A DNA stretch of 64,000 nt from Gymnothorax reevesii (lineage: Eukaryota > Chordata > Actinopteri > Anguilliformes > Muraenidae). The notes under the pieces were generated by a model. It saw only the letters and a list, made by a program, of their open reading frames with translations. It was not told where the DNA came from and ran no database searches. A program made the translations under genes and the position numbers. The stretch spans positions 71,480,120 to 71,544,119 of the forward strand of contig CM056583.1 in NCBI GenBank assembly GCA_029721435.1, read 5' to 3'. Each line of letters starts with the position of its first letter. The stretch's first letter is position 1. Shown here piece after piece: positions 37,772-50,709 of this stretch.

Positions 37772-39393
37772 ATTAAAGCTGCAAGCAGCGTTGGGGCGGG
37801 TCCTCGCCCACCGGCGCATGTCGAAACGGGGGCGAGACGCCCACCCGCGCATGTCGAAACAGGAGCGAGACGCGTTCCAGCGATGTCGAGCAGTGTGATT
37901 CGTTGGACAGTACGAGATAGTGGGAAATGTTTGATGTTGATTTGAGTGCAAACCCCTTTACTGCAAGAGATTTTTGTTTTGAATAATGGAGCTATGAGCC
38001 ATGGAACCTGGTCAAAGTATGTGAAGCACATTTAATCACTGGTGTGTATTGTGAAATCTTCCCCCATGCATGAACTTAGTGAAGGGAGATGATCCGTGGG
38101 CTCCAACTGCCACCCGGTGGACAATTGTGTAGTAGCACAGAGAAATACATGGAAATCAATAAAAATCAAGAAATTAATAAATGCTTCTTCTACGTAAATC
38201 CTAGAAAGCTGAGATTTTGGGAGCATGTTCCCTGAACACAGACAAAAGTTTCATACGCTGCAACTTATGGTGAATTCAGAAGTGCGTCACTCTATATTTT
38301 TCAAAATATGAATATTCATAACATATTAATATCTCCAGAAATATTCATAGAAATTGTTCCATGCTTGGCAGGTTGTCTGTACACATGGAGCTTATGAAGT
38401 CTACCAAAGGACATTTTGATACAATAAACGGTTTGTTCACAGTAAGAAATTATGTGATACTGTACAGCATATGATGAACATAACATTTTTTATTTCAAGA
38501 AGTCTTCATTGGATTTTCACGAAATCATGTGATAATATCTGTCATGGTACAGCAATGATGTGTGATTTTTTTCAGAATTTTTAAACATTGCGTCCGGGCG
38601 TGGTGTAAGCAAAAGTGCCATTTTGGAGGATTTAGGTGGCGCTAGAGAGCCATTTTGTGCCTTTGGTGAAGAATTTTGGGATAAGACATATGTTTGTTGC
38701 CTGTAAGAATTTACTGCAAAATTTTGTTCGTTTTTGACCATGTTTAAGCGGTTAAATTAATGTTGGAAATTGCGTATGCATCGGGAAAAGGCAGTCAAAG
38801 TGGCTGCGGACCCCATCTTTGACGCCTCATAAAATCCAAACCGTAGGACTTTTGAAAAAGTTGTACAGTAGTTTTCATCGGAAGAGTGTGCTGTGTCATC
38901 TATTAGCATTTGGGGTCGATACGATGAACGCCCTAGGAGGAGTTCGCGTTTGTTCGAGGGCAAATTTTGGCCAAATTTAGGGGTAAATGCAAATTTTGAT
39001 ATGCAAATTGCGGACTTCCTGTTTGATTTAGGTAATAGGTGTCGATTGTTCATTTTTAGGCCTTGATGAGATGAGCAATATAGTGTTGGTTGCATCTCTC
39101 TATGACTTTCCTACCGGGCGTGGTGGCCCTCTAAAGGCCAGTAAAAAGTGCCTTGGTGGCGCTAGAGAGCCATTTTGTGACCTATGGGGAGAATTTTTTC
39201 ATTTAATCAAATTTTTCGCCAGACCTGACGAGCGTGCCGATTTTGGTGAGTTTTTGAGCATGTTTAGGGGGTCAAATTTGAGCGCAAAGAGGCGTAGGAA
39301 AAAACAAAGAAAGAATAATAATAAGAATAAGAAACACGACAAAAACAATAGGGTCCTCTCCAAGGCCTTGCAGGCCTGGAGGCTCGGACCCTA
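37772..39393 (+). mobile_element. Unit U24, second of an inserted pair
   Basis: 1622 bp with its own hairpin at 39349-39393 (CACGACAAA lead-in, TGC loop). The 76 bp that follow match the missing part of the U5-type tail, so the inserted segment is 36218-39393 (3176 bp, two units with a single terminal hairpin). Confidence 0.75.
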
Positions 39394-39469
39394 ATAATAA
39401 TAATAAGAAACATAGCAGGAACAATAGGGTCCTCTCTGAGGCCTTTCAGGCCTCGAGGCTCGGACCCTA
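39394..39469 (+). repeat. Displaced 76-bp tail of U22 (U5-type)
   Basis: A(TAA)4, GAAACATAGCAGG lead-in and hairpin 39425-39469 with TTC loop, equal to 8643-8718. Three TAAs left on U22 plus four here give the seven of the intact U5 tail. Confidence 0.8.
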
Positions 39470-41086
39470 ATTAAAGCTGCAAGCAGCGTTGGGACGGGTC
39501 CTCGCCCACCCGCGCATGTCGAAACGGGGGCGAGACGCCCATCCGCGCATGTCGAAAGGGGGGCGAGACGCGTCGGAGCGATGTCGAGCATTGTGATTCG
39601 TTGAACAGTACGAGATAGTGGGAAATTTTTTATATTGAGTTGAGTGCAAACCCCTTAACTGCAAGAGATTTTTGTTTTGAATCATGGACCTATGAGCCAT
39701 GGAACCTGGTCAAAGTATCTGAAGCACATTTAATCACTGGTGTGTATTGTGAAATCTTCCCCCATGCATGAACTTAGTGAAGGGAGATGATCCGTGGGCT
39801 CCAACTGCCACCCGGTGGACAATTGTGTAGTAGCACACAGAAATACATGGAAATCAATGAAAATCAAGAAATTAATAAATGCTTCTTCTACGTAAATCCT
39901 AGAAAGCTGAGATTTTGGGAGCATGTTCCCTGAACACAGACAAAAGTTTCATACGCTGCAACTTATGGTGAATTCAGAAGTGCGTCACTCTATATTTTTC
40001 AAAATATGAATATTCATAACATATTAATATCTCCAGAAATATTCATAGAAATTGTTCCATGCTTGGCAGTTTGTCTGTACACATGGATCTTATGAAGTCT
40101 ACCAAAGGACATTTTGATACAATAAACGGTTTGTTCACAGTAAGAAATGATGTGATACTGTACAGCATATGATGAACATAACATTTTTTATTTCAAGAAG
40201 TCTTCATTGGATTTTCACGAAATCAAGTGAGAATATCTGTCATGGTACAGCAATGATGTGTGATTTTTTTCAGAATTTTTAAACATTGCGTCAGGGCGTG
40301 GTGTAAGCAAAAGTGCCATTTTGGAGGATTTAGGTGGCGCTAGAGAGCCATTTTGTGCCTTTGGTGAAGAATTTTGGGATAAGGGATATGTTTGTTGCAT
40401 GTAAGAATTTACTGCAAAATTTTGTTCGTTTTTGACCATGTTTAAGCGGTTAAATTCATGTTGGAAATTGCGTATGCATCGGGAAAAGGCAGTCAAAGTG
40501 GCTGCGGACCCCATCTTTGACGCCTCATAAAATCCAAACCGTAGGACTTTTGAAAAAGTTGTACAGTAGTTTTCATCGGAAGAGTGTGCTGTGTCATCTA
40601 TTAGCATTTGGGGTCGATAAGATGAACGCCCTAGGAGGAGTTCGCGTTTGTTCGAGGGCAAATTTTGGCCAAATTTTGGGTGAAATGCAAATTTTGATAT
40701 GCAAATTGCGGACTTCCTGTTTGATTTAGGTAATAGGTGTCGATTGTTCATTTTTAGGCCTTGATGAGATGAACAATATAGTGTTGGTTGCATCTCTCTA
40801 TGACTTTCCTACCGGGCGTGGTGGCCCTCTAAAGGCCAGAAAAAAGTGCCTTGGTGGCGCTAGAGAGCCATTTTGTGACCTATGGGGAGAGTTTTTTCAT
40901 TTTATCAAATTTTTCGCAAGACCTGACGAGCGTGCCGATTTTGGTGAGTTTTTGAGCATGTTTAGGGGGTCAAATTGAAGCTCAAAGAGGCGTAAGAAAA
41001 AACAAAGAAACAAAGAATAATAAGAAACATAGCAGGAACAATAGGGTCCTCTCTGAGGCCTTTCAGGCCTCGAGGCTCGGACCCTA
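39470..41086 (+). mobile_element. Unit U25, inserted between U5-type and U6-type copies
   Basis: 1617 bp with one hairpin at 41042-41086. It separates the completed U5-type copy (ending 39469) from the U6-type copy U26 exactly at the junction. Private changes include GATAAGATGAACG, CCAAATTTTGGG and TTTTTCGCAAGACC. Confidence 0.75.
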
Positions 41087-42711
41087 ATTAAAGCTGCAAG
41101 CAGCGTTGGGACGGGTCCTCGCCCACCCGCGCACGTCGAAACGGGGGCGAGACGCCCACCCGCGCATGTCGAAAGGGGGGCGAGACGCGTTCGAGCGATG
41201 TCGAGCATTGTGTTTCGTTGGACAGTACGAGATAGTGGGAAATTTTTTATGTTGAGTTGAGTGCAAGCCCCTTCACTGCAAGAGATTTTTGTTTTGAATA
41301 ATGGAGCTATGAGCCATGGAACCTGGTGAAAGTAGCTGAAGCACATGTAATCACTGGTGTGTATTGTGAAATCTTCCCCCATGCATGAACTTAGTGAAGG
41401 GAGATGATCCGTGGGCTCCAACTGCCACCCGGTGGACAATTGTGTAGTAGCACACAGAAATACATGGAAATCAATAAAAATCAAGAAATTAATAAATGCT
41501 TCTTCTACGTAAATCCTAGAAAGCTGAGATTTTGGGAGCATGTTCCCTGAACACAGACAAAAGTTTCATACGCTGCAACTTATGGTGAATTCAGAGGTGC
41601 GTCACTCTATATTTTTCAAAATATGAATATTCATAACATATTAATATCTCCAGAAACATTCATAGAAATTGTTCCATGCTTGGCAGTTTGTCTGTACACA
41701 TGGAGCTTATGAAGTCTACCAAAGGACATTTTGATACAATAAACGGTTTGTTCACAGTAAGAAATTATGTGATACTGTACAGCATATGATGAACATAACA
41801 TTTTTTATTTCAAGAAGTCTTCATTGGATTTTCACGAAATCAAGTGAGAATATCTGTCATGGTACAGCAATGATGTGTGATTTTTTTCAGAATTTTTTAA
41901 CATTGCGTCAGGCCGTGGTGTAAGCAAAAGTGCCATTTTGGAGGATTTAGGTGGCGCTAGAGAGCCATTTTGTGCCTTTGGTGAAGAATTTTGGGATAAG
42001 AAATATGTTTGTTGCCTGTAAGAATTAACTGCAAAATTTTGTTCGTTTTTGACCATGTTAAAGCAATTAAAATAATGTTGGAAATTGCGTATGCATCGGG
42101 AAAAGGCAGTCAAAGTGGCTAGGGACCCCAACTTTGACGCCTCATAAAATCCAAACCGTAGGACTTTTGAAAAAGTTGTACAGTAGTTTTCATCGGAAGA
42201 GTGTGTTGTGTCATCTATTAGCATTTGGGGTCGATACGATGAACGCCCTAGGAGGAGTTCGCGTTTGTTCGAGGGCAAATTTTGGCCAAATTTAGGGAAA
42301 AATGCAAATTTTGATATGCAAATTGCGGACTTCCTGTTTGATTTAGGTAATAGGTGTCGATTGTTCATTTTTAGGCCTTGATGAGATGAACAATATAGTG
42401 TTGGTTGCATCTCTCTATGACTTTCCTACCGGGCGTGGTGGCCCTCTAAAGGCCAGTAAAAAGTGCCTTGGTGGCGCTAGAGAGCCATTTTGTGACCTAT
42501 GGGGAGAATTTTTTCATTTTATCAAATTTTTCGCCAGACCGGACGAGCGTGCCGATTTTGGTGAGTTTTTGAGCATGTTTAGGGGGTCAAATCTGAGCGC
42601 AAAGAGGCGTATAGAGAAAGAAAGAAAGAATAATAATAATAATAATAAGAAACATAGCAGGAACAATAGGGTCCTCTCCGAGGCCTTGCAGGCCTGGAGG
42701 CTCGGACCCTA
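41087..42711 (+). repeat. Unit U26, copy of U6
   Basis: 1625 bp, offset 32368 from U6, matching through the end of the first hairpin (42667-42711 against 10299-10343) and then switching directly to a U10-type unit. Confidence 0.85.
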
Positions 42712-44329
42712 ATTAAAGCTGCAAGCAGCGTTGGGGCGGGTCCTCGCCCACCGGTGCATGTCGAAACGGGGGCGAGACGCCCACCCGTGCATGTCGAAAG
42801 GGGGGCGAGACGCGTTCGAGCGCTGTCGAGCATTGTCATTCGTTGGACAGTACGAGATAGTGGGAAAAGTTTTATGTTGAGTTGAGTGCAAACCCCTTTA
42901 CTGCAAGAGATTTTTCTTTTGAATAATGGAGCTATGAGCCATGGGACCTGGTCAAAGTATCTGAAGCAGATTTTATGACTGCTGTGTATTGTGGAATCTT
43001 CCCCCATGCATGAACTTAGTGAAGGGAGATGATCCGTGGGCTCCAACTGCCACCCGGTGGACAATTGTGTAGTAGCACAGAGAAATACATGGAAATCAAT
43101 AAAAATCAAGAAATTAATAAATGCTTCTTCTACGTAAATCCTAGAAAGCTGAGATTTTGGGAACATGTTCTCTGAACACAGACAAAAGTTTCATACGCTG
43201 CAACTTATGGTGAATTCAGAAGTGCATCACTCTATATTTTTCAAAATATGAATATTCATAACATATTAATATCTCAGCAAATATTCATGGAAATGGTACC
43301 ATGCTTGACACATTGTTTCTCCTAATTGAGATGATGAAGTATACCAAAGATCATTTTGATCCAATCAACGGTTTGTCCACAACGAGAAAAAATGTATTAC
43401 TGAACAGTGTATTATGTATATAATATTTTTTTATCTCAAGAAGTCTTTCGTGGATTTTCACGAAATCAAGTGACAATATTTGTCATGGTACAGCAATGAT
43501 GTGTGATTTTTTTCAGAATTTTCATACATTGCGACAGGCCGTGGTGTAAGCAGAAGTGCTATTTTTGAGGATTTAGGTGGCGCTAGAGAGCCATTTTGTG
43601 CCTTTGGTGGAGAATTTTGAGATAAGAGATATGTTTGTAGCCTCTTAAAATTTACTGCAAAATTTTGTTTGTTTTTGAGCATGTTTAAGCAGTTAAAATA
43701 ATGTTGGAAATTGCGTATGCATCGAAAAAAGGCAGTCATCGTGGCTGCGGACCCCATCTTTGACGCCTCATAAAATCCAAACCGTAGGACTTTTGACGAA
43801 GTTTTACACAATATTTAATCGTCATAGTTTGCTTTGTCATGTATTAGCATTTGGGGTCGATACGATGAATGCCCTAGGAGGAGTTCGCGTTTGTTCGAGG
43901 GCAAATTTTGGCCAAATTTAGGGGAAAATGCAAATTTTGATATGCAAATTGCGGACTTCCTGTTTGATTTAGGTAATAGGTGTCGATTGTTCATTTTTAG
44001 GCCTTGATGAGATGAACAATATAGTGTTGGTTGCATCTCTCTATGACTTTCCTACCGGTCGTGGTGGCCCTCTAAGTGCCGGTAAAAAGTTTCTTGGTGG
44101 CGCTAGAGAGCCATTATGTGACCTATGGGGAGAATTTTTTCATTTTATCAAATTTTTCGCCAGACCAAAGGTGCGTGCCAATTTTGGTGAGTTTTCGAGC
44201 ATGTTTAGGGGGTCAAATTTGAGCGCAAAGTGGCGTATAGTGAAAGAAACAAAGAAAGAATAATAAGAAACACGAGAAATACAATAGGGTCCTCTCCAAG
44301 GCCCTGCAGGCCTGGAGGCTCGGACCCTA
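42712..44329 (+). repeat. Unit U27, copy of U10
   Basis: 1618 bp, offset 27544 from U10, hairpin at 44285-44329. Neither flanking unit matches the neighbours of U10. Confidence 0.85.
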
Positions 44330-45893
44330 ATTAAAGCTGCAAGCAGCGTTGGGACGGGTCCTCGCCCACCCGCGCACGTCGAAACGGGGGCGAGACGCCC
44401 ACCCGCGCATGTCGAAAGGGGGGCGAGACGCGTTTGAGCGATGTCGAGCATTGTGATTCGTTGGACAGTACGAGAAAGTGGGAAATCTTTTATGTTGAGT
44501 TGAGTGCAAACCCCTTCACTGCAAGAGATTTTTGTTTTGAATAATGGAGCTATGAGCCATGGAGCCTGGTCTAAGTATCTGAAGCACATGTAATCACTGG
44601 TGTGTATTGTGAAATCTTCCCCCATGCATGAACTTAGTGAAGGGAGATCATCCGTGGGCTCCAACTGCCACCCGGTGGACAATTGTTTAGTAGCACACAG
44701 AAATACATGGAAATCAATGAAAATCAAGAAATTAAAAAATGCTTCTTCTACGTGAATCCTAGAAAGCTGAGATTTTGGGAGCATGTTCCCTGAATACAGA
44801 CAAAAGTTTCATACGCTGCAACTTATGGTGAATTCAGAAGTGCGTCACTCTATATTTTTCAAAATATGAATATTCATAACATATTAATATCTCCAGAAAT
44901 ATTCATAGAAATTGTTCCATGCTTGGCAGTTTGTCTGTACACTTGGAGCTTATGAAGTCTACCAAAGGACATTTTGATACAATAAACGGTTTGTTCACAG
45001 TAAGAAATTATGTGATACTGTACAGCATATGATGAACATAACATTTTTTATTTCAAAAAGTCTTCATTGGATTTTCACGAAATCATGTGAGAATATCTGT
45101 CATGGTACAGCAATGATGTGTGATTTTTTTCAGAATTTTTAAACATTGCGTCCGGGCGTGGTGTAAGCAAAAGTGCCATTTTGGAGGATTTAGGTGGCGC
45201 TAGAGAGCCATTTTGTGCCTTTGGTGAAGAATTTTGGAATAAGAGATATGTTTGTTGCCTGTAAGAATTTACTGCAAAATTGTGTTCGTTTTTGACCATG
45301 TTTAAGCGGTTAAATTAATGTTGGAAATTGCGTATGCATCGGGAAAAGGCAGTCAAAGTGGCTGCGGACCCCATCTTTGACGCCTCTTAAAATCCAAACC
45401 GTAGGACTTTTGAAAAAGTTGTACAGTACTTTTCATCGGAAGAGTGTGCTGTGTCATCTATTAGCATTTGGGGTCGATACGATGAACGCCCTAGGAGGAG
45501 TTCGCGTTTGTTCGAGGGCAAATTTTGGCCAAATTTAAAGTGAAATGCAAATTTTGATATGCAAATTGCGGACTTCCTGTTTGATTTAGGTAATAGGTGT
45601 CGATTGTTCATTTTTAGGCCTTGATGAGATGAACAATATAGTGTTGGTTGCATCTCTCTATGACTTTCCTACCGGGTGTGGTGGCCCTCTGAAGGCCAGT
45701 AAAAAGTGCCTTGGTGGCGCTAGAGAGCCATTTTGTGACCTATGGGGAGAGTTTTTTCATTTTATCAAATTTTTCGCCAGACCTGACGAGCGTGCCGATT
45801 TTGGTGAGTTTTTGAGCATGTTTAGGGGGTCAAATTGAAGCTCAAAGAGGCGTAAGAAAAAACAAAGAAACAAAGAAACAAAGAATAATAATA
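44330..45893 (+). repeat. Unit U28, mosaic, no hairpin
   Basis: 1564 bp. The 5' part is private (CTTCTACGTGAATCC, GGAGATCATCCG, TGTTTAGTAGC), while the last ~270 bp have the U4 diagnostics (CCGGGTGTGGTGG, CTCTGAAGGCC, CAAATTGAAGC) and the U4 microsatellite. Confidence 0.8.
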
Positions 45894-47455
45894 ATTAAAG
45901 CTGCAAGCAGCGTTGGGACGGGTCCTCGCCCACCCGCGCATGTCGAAACGGGGGCGAGACGCCCACCCGTGCATGTCGAAAGGGGGGCGAGACGCGTTGG
46001 AGCGATGTCGAGCATTGTGATTCGTTGAACAGTACGAGATAGTGGGAAATCTTTTATTTTGAGTTGAGTGCAAACCCCTTAACTGCAAGAGATTTTTGTT
46101 TTGAATAATGGACCTATGAGCCATGGAACCTGGTCAAAGTATCTGAAGCACATTTAATCACTGGTGTGTATTGTGAAATCTTCCCCCATGCATGAACTTA
46201 TTGAAGGGAGATGATCCGTGGGCTCCAACTGCCACCCGGTGGACAATTGTGTAGTAGCACACAGAAATACATGGAAATCAATAAAAATCAAGAAATTAAT
46301 AAATGCTTCTTCTACGTAAATCCTAGAAAGCTGAGATTTTGGGAGCATGTTCCCTGAACACAGACAAAAGTTTCATACGCTGCAACTTATGGTGAATTCA
46401 GAAGTGCGTCACTCTATATTTTTCAAAATATGAATATTCATAACATATTAATATCTCCAGAAATATTCATAGAAATTGTTCCATGCTTGGCAGTTTGTCT
46501 GTACACATGGAGCTTATGAAGTCTACCAAAGGACATTTTGATAGAATAAACGGTTTGTTCACAGTAAGGAATTATGTGATACTGTACAGCATATTATGAA
46601 CAAAACATTTTTTATTTCAAGAAGTCTTCATTGGATTTTCACGAAATTAAGTGACAATATGTGTCATGGTACAGCAATGATGTGTGATTTTTTTCAGAAT
46701 TTTTGAACATTGTTACAGGCCGTGGGGTAAGCAAAAGTGCCATTTTGGAGGATGTAGGTGGCGCTAGAGAGCCATTTTGTGCCTTTGGTGAAGAATTTGG
46801 GGATACGAGATATGTTTGTTGCCTGTAAGAATTTACTGCAAAATTTTGTTCGTTTTTGACCATGTTTAAGCGGTTAAATTAATGTTGGAAATTGCGTATG
46901 CATCGGAAAAAGGCAGTCAAAGTGGCTGCGGACCCCATCTTTGACGCCTCATAAAATCCAAACCGTAGGACTTTTGAAAAAGTTGTACAGTAGTTTTTAT
47001 CGGAAGAATGTGCTTTGTCATCTATTAGCATTTGGGGTCGATACGATGAACGCCCTAGGAGGAGTTCGCGTTTGTTCGAGGGCAAATTTTGGGCAAATTT
47101 AGGGTGAAATGCAAATTTTGATATGCAAATTGCGGACTTCCTGTTTGATTTAGGTAATAGGTGTCGATTGTTCATTTTTAGGCCTTGATGAGATGAACAA
47201 TATAGTGTTGGTTGCATCTCTCTATGACCTTTCTACCGGGCGTGGTGGCCCTCTAAAGGCCAGTAAAAAGTGCCTTGGTGGCGCTAGAGAGCCATTTTGT
47301 GACCTATGGGGAGAGTTTTTTCATTTTATCAAATTTTTCGCCAGACCTGACGAGCGTGCCGATTTTGGTGAGTTTTTGAGCATGTTTAGGGGGTCAAATT
47401 CAAGCTCAAAGAGGCGTAAGAAAAAACAAAGAAACAAAGAATAATAATAAGAATA
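45894..47455 (+). repeat. Unit U29, copy of U8
   Basis: 1562 bp, offset 33922 from U8. One head difference noticed (CCCGTGCATG against CCCGCGCATG). No hairpin at its end; the one at 49112-49156 may be its displaced tail. Confidence 0.85.
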
Positions 47456-49089
47456 ATTAAAGCTGCAAGCAGCGTTGGGACGGGTCCTCGCCCACCCGCG
47501 CATGTCGAAACGGGGGCGAGACGCCCACCCGCGCATGTTGAAACGGGGGCGAGACGCCTACGAGTGTTGTCGGGCATTGTCATTCGTCGGACAGTACGAG
47601 ACTGAAGGAAATGTTTTATGTTGAGTTGAGTGCAAACCCCTTTACTGCAAGAGTTTTTTGTTTTGAATAATGGAGCTATGAGCCATGGAACCTGGTCAAA
47701 GAATCTGAAGCACATTTAATCACTGGTGTGTATTGTGAAATCTTCCCCCATGCATGAACTTAGTGAAGGGAGATGATCCGTGGGCTCCAACTGCCACCCG
47801 GTGGACAATTGAGTTGTAGCACACAGAAATACATGGAAATCAATAAAAATCAAGAAATTAATAAATGCTTCTTCTACGTAAATCCTAGAAAGCTGAGATT
47901 TTGGGAGCATGTTCCCTGAACACAGACAAAAGTTTCATACGCTGCAACTTATGGTGAATTCAGAAGTGCGTCACTCTATATTTTTCAGAATATGAATATT
48001 CATAACATATTAATATCTCCTGAAATATTTATAGAAATTGTTCCATGCTTGGCAGTTTGTCTGTACACATGGAGCTTATGAAGTGTACCAAAGGACATTT
48101 TGATACAATAAACGGTTTGTTCAAAGTAAGAAATTATGTGATACTGTACAGCATATTATGAACATAACATTTTTTATTTCAAGAAGTCTTCATTGGATTT
48201 TCACGAAATCAAGTGAGAATATCTGTCATGGTACAGCAATGATGTGTGATTTTTTTCAGAATTTTTAAACATTGCGTCAGGCCGTGGTGTAAGCCAAAGT
48301 GCCATTTTGGAGGATTTAGGTGGCGCTAGAGAGCCATTTTGTGCCTTTGGTGAAGAATTTTGGGATAAGAGAAATGTTTGTTGCCTGTAAGAATTTACTG
48401 CAAAATTTTGTTCGTTTTTGACCATGTTTAAGCGGTTAAAATAATGTTGGAAATTGCGTATGCATCGGGAAAAGGCAGTCAAAGTGGCTGCGGACCCCAT
48501 CTTTGACGCCTCATAAAATCCAAACCGTAGGACTTTTGAAAAAGTTGTACAGTAGTTTTCATCGGAAGAGTGTGCTTTGTCATCTATTAGCTTTTGGGGT
48601 TGATACGATGAACGCCCCGAGAGGAGTTCGCGTTTGTTCGAGGGCAAATTTTGGCCAAATTTAGGGTGAAATGCAAATTTTGATATGCAAATTGCGGACT
48701 TCCTGTTTGATTTAGGTAATAGGTGTCGATTGTTCATTTTTACTCCTTGATGAGATGAACAATATAGTGTTGGTTGCATCTCTCTATGACTTTCCTACCG
48801 GGCGTGGTGGCCCTCTAAAGGCCAGTAAAAGTGCCTTGGTGGCGCTAGAGAGCCATTTTGTGACCTATGGGGAGAGTTTTTTCATTTTATCAAATTTTTC
48901 GCCAGACCTGACGAGCGTGCCGATTTTGGTGAGTTTTTGAGCATGTTTAAGGGGTCAAATTCAAGCTCAAAGAGGCGTAAGAAAAAACAAAGAAACAAAG
49001 AATAATAATAATAATAATAATAATAAGAAACATAGCAGGAACAATAGGGTCCTCTCTGAGGCCTTGCAGGCCTCGAGGCTCGGACCCTA
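47456..49089 (+). repeat. Unit U30, copy of U9
   Basis: 1634 bp, offset 33922 from U9, ending exactly with hairpin 49045-49089. It shares the private changes of U9, including the missing A at about 48827. Confidence 0.85.
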
Positions 49090-49156
49090 ATAAGAAACAT
49101 AGCAGGAACAATAGGGTCCTCTCTGAGGCCTTTCAGGCCTCGAGGCTCGGACCCTA
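49090..49156 (+). repeat. Extra tail hairpin after U30
   Basis: 67 bp: A(TAA)1, CATAGCAGG lead-in, hairpin 49112-49156 with TTC loop. Absent after U9, so it is not part of the copied unit. It is compatible with the interrupted tail of U29. Confidence 0.6.
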
Positions 49157-50709
49157 ATTAAAGCTGCAAGCAGCGTTGGGGCGGGTCCTCGCCCACCCGC
49201 GCATGTCGAAACGGGGGCGAGACGCCCACCCGCGCATGTCGAAAGGGGGGCGAGACGCGTTCGAGCGATGTCGAGCATGGTCATTCGTTGGACAGTACGA
49301 GATAGTGGGAAATCTTTCATGTTGAGTTGAGTGCAAACCCCTTCACTGCAAGAGATTTTTGTCTTGAATATTGGAGCTATGAGCCATTGAACCTGGTCAA
49401 AGTATCTGAAGCACATTTAATCACTGGTGTGTATTGTGAAATCTTCCCCCATGCATGAACTTAGTGAAGGGAGATGAGCCGTGTCATCCTATTGCCACCC
49501 GGTGGACAGAATGTGTAGCAGCACATAGAAAAACATGGAAAATGAATAATAATCAAGGAATTAATAAATGCTTCTTCTACGTAAATCCTAGAAAGCTGAG
49601 ATTTTGGGAGCATGTTCCCTTAACACAGACAAAAGTTTCATACGCTGCAACTTATGGTGAATTCAGAAGTGCGTCACTCTATATTTTTCAAAATATGAAT
49701 ATTCATAACATATTAATATCTCAGGAAATATAAATGGAAATGGTACCATGCTTGACACATTGTTTCTCCTAATTGAGATGATGAAGTATACCAAAGATCA
49801 TTTTGATCCCATCAACGGTTTGTCCAAAACAAGAAAAAATGTATTACTGTACAGTGTATTATGTATATAAAATTTTTTTTTCTCAAGAAGTCTTTCATGG
49901 ATTTTCACGACATCAAGTGACAATATTTGTCATGGTACAGCAATGATGTGTGATTTTTTTCAGAATTTTTAAACATTGCGTCAGGGCGTGGTGTAAGCAA
50001 AAGTGCCATTTTGGAGGATTTAGGTGGCGCTAGAGAGCCATTTTGTGCTTTTGGTGAAGAATTTTGGGATAAGAGATATGTTTGTTGCCTGTAAGAATTT
50101 ACTGCAAAATTTTGTTCGTTTTTGACCATGTTTAAGCGGTTAAATGAATGTTGGAAATTGCGTATGCATCGGGAAAAGGCAGTCAAAGTGGCTGCGGACC
50201 CCATCTTTGACGCCTCATAAAATCCAAACCGTAGGACTTTTGAAAAAGTTGTACAGTAGTTTTCATCGGAAGAGTGTGCTGTGTCATCTATTAGCATTTG
50301 GGGTCGATACGATGAACGCCCTAGGAGGAGTTCGCGTTTGTTCGAGGGCAAATTTTGGCCAAATTTAGGGGAAAATGCAAATTTGGATATGCAAATAGCG
50401 GACTTCCTGTTTGATTTAGGTAAAAGGTGTTGTCTAGTCTTTTTTAGGTCTTGATGAGACGAACAATATGGTGTTGGTTCCATCTCTCTATGACTTTCCT
50501 ACCGGTCGTGGTGGCCCTCTAAAGGCCATTAAAAAGTGCCTTGGTGGCGCTAGAGAGCCATTTTGGGACCGATGGGGATAATGTTTTCATTTTATCAAAT
50601 TTTTCGCCAGATGTGAGGTGCGTGCCAATTTTGGTGAGTTTTTGAGCATGTTTAGGGGGTCAAATTTAAGCTCAAAGAGGCGTAAGAAAAAACAAAGAAA
50701 CAAAGAATA
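49157..50709 (+). repeat. Unit U31, A-type patch in a B-type body, no hairpin
   Basis: 1553 bp. Only about 49735-49925 is A-type (GGTACCATGCTTGACACATTG, ATGTATATAAAATTT); the flanking sequence is B-type. This is a conversion-like patch. The 3' part has private changes (TTTTTTAGGTCTTGATGAG, GATGTGAGGTGCG). Confidence 0.8.

Larger units (their letters stand above)
31484..42711 (+). repeat. Block alpha, third copy (U4-U6 part), expanded three times
   Basis: 11228 bp. Removing U21 (1622), U23+U24 (3176) and U25 (1617) leaves 4813 bp, exactly the length of 5531-10343. Confidence 0.8.
45894..49089 (+). repeat. Block beta, second copy (U29-U30)
   Basis: Same length and order as 11972-15167; the flanking units on both sides differ between the two copies. 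Confidence 0.85.
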
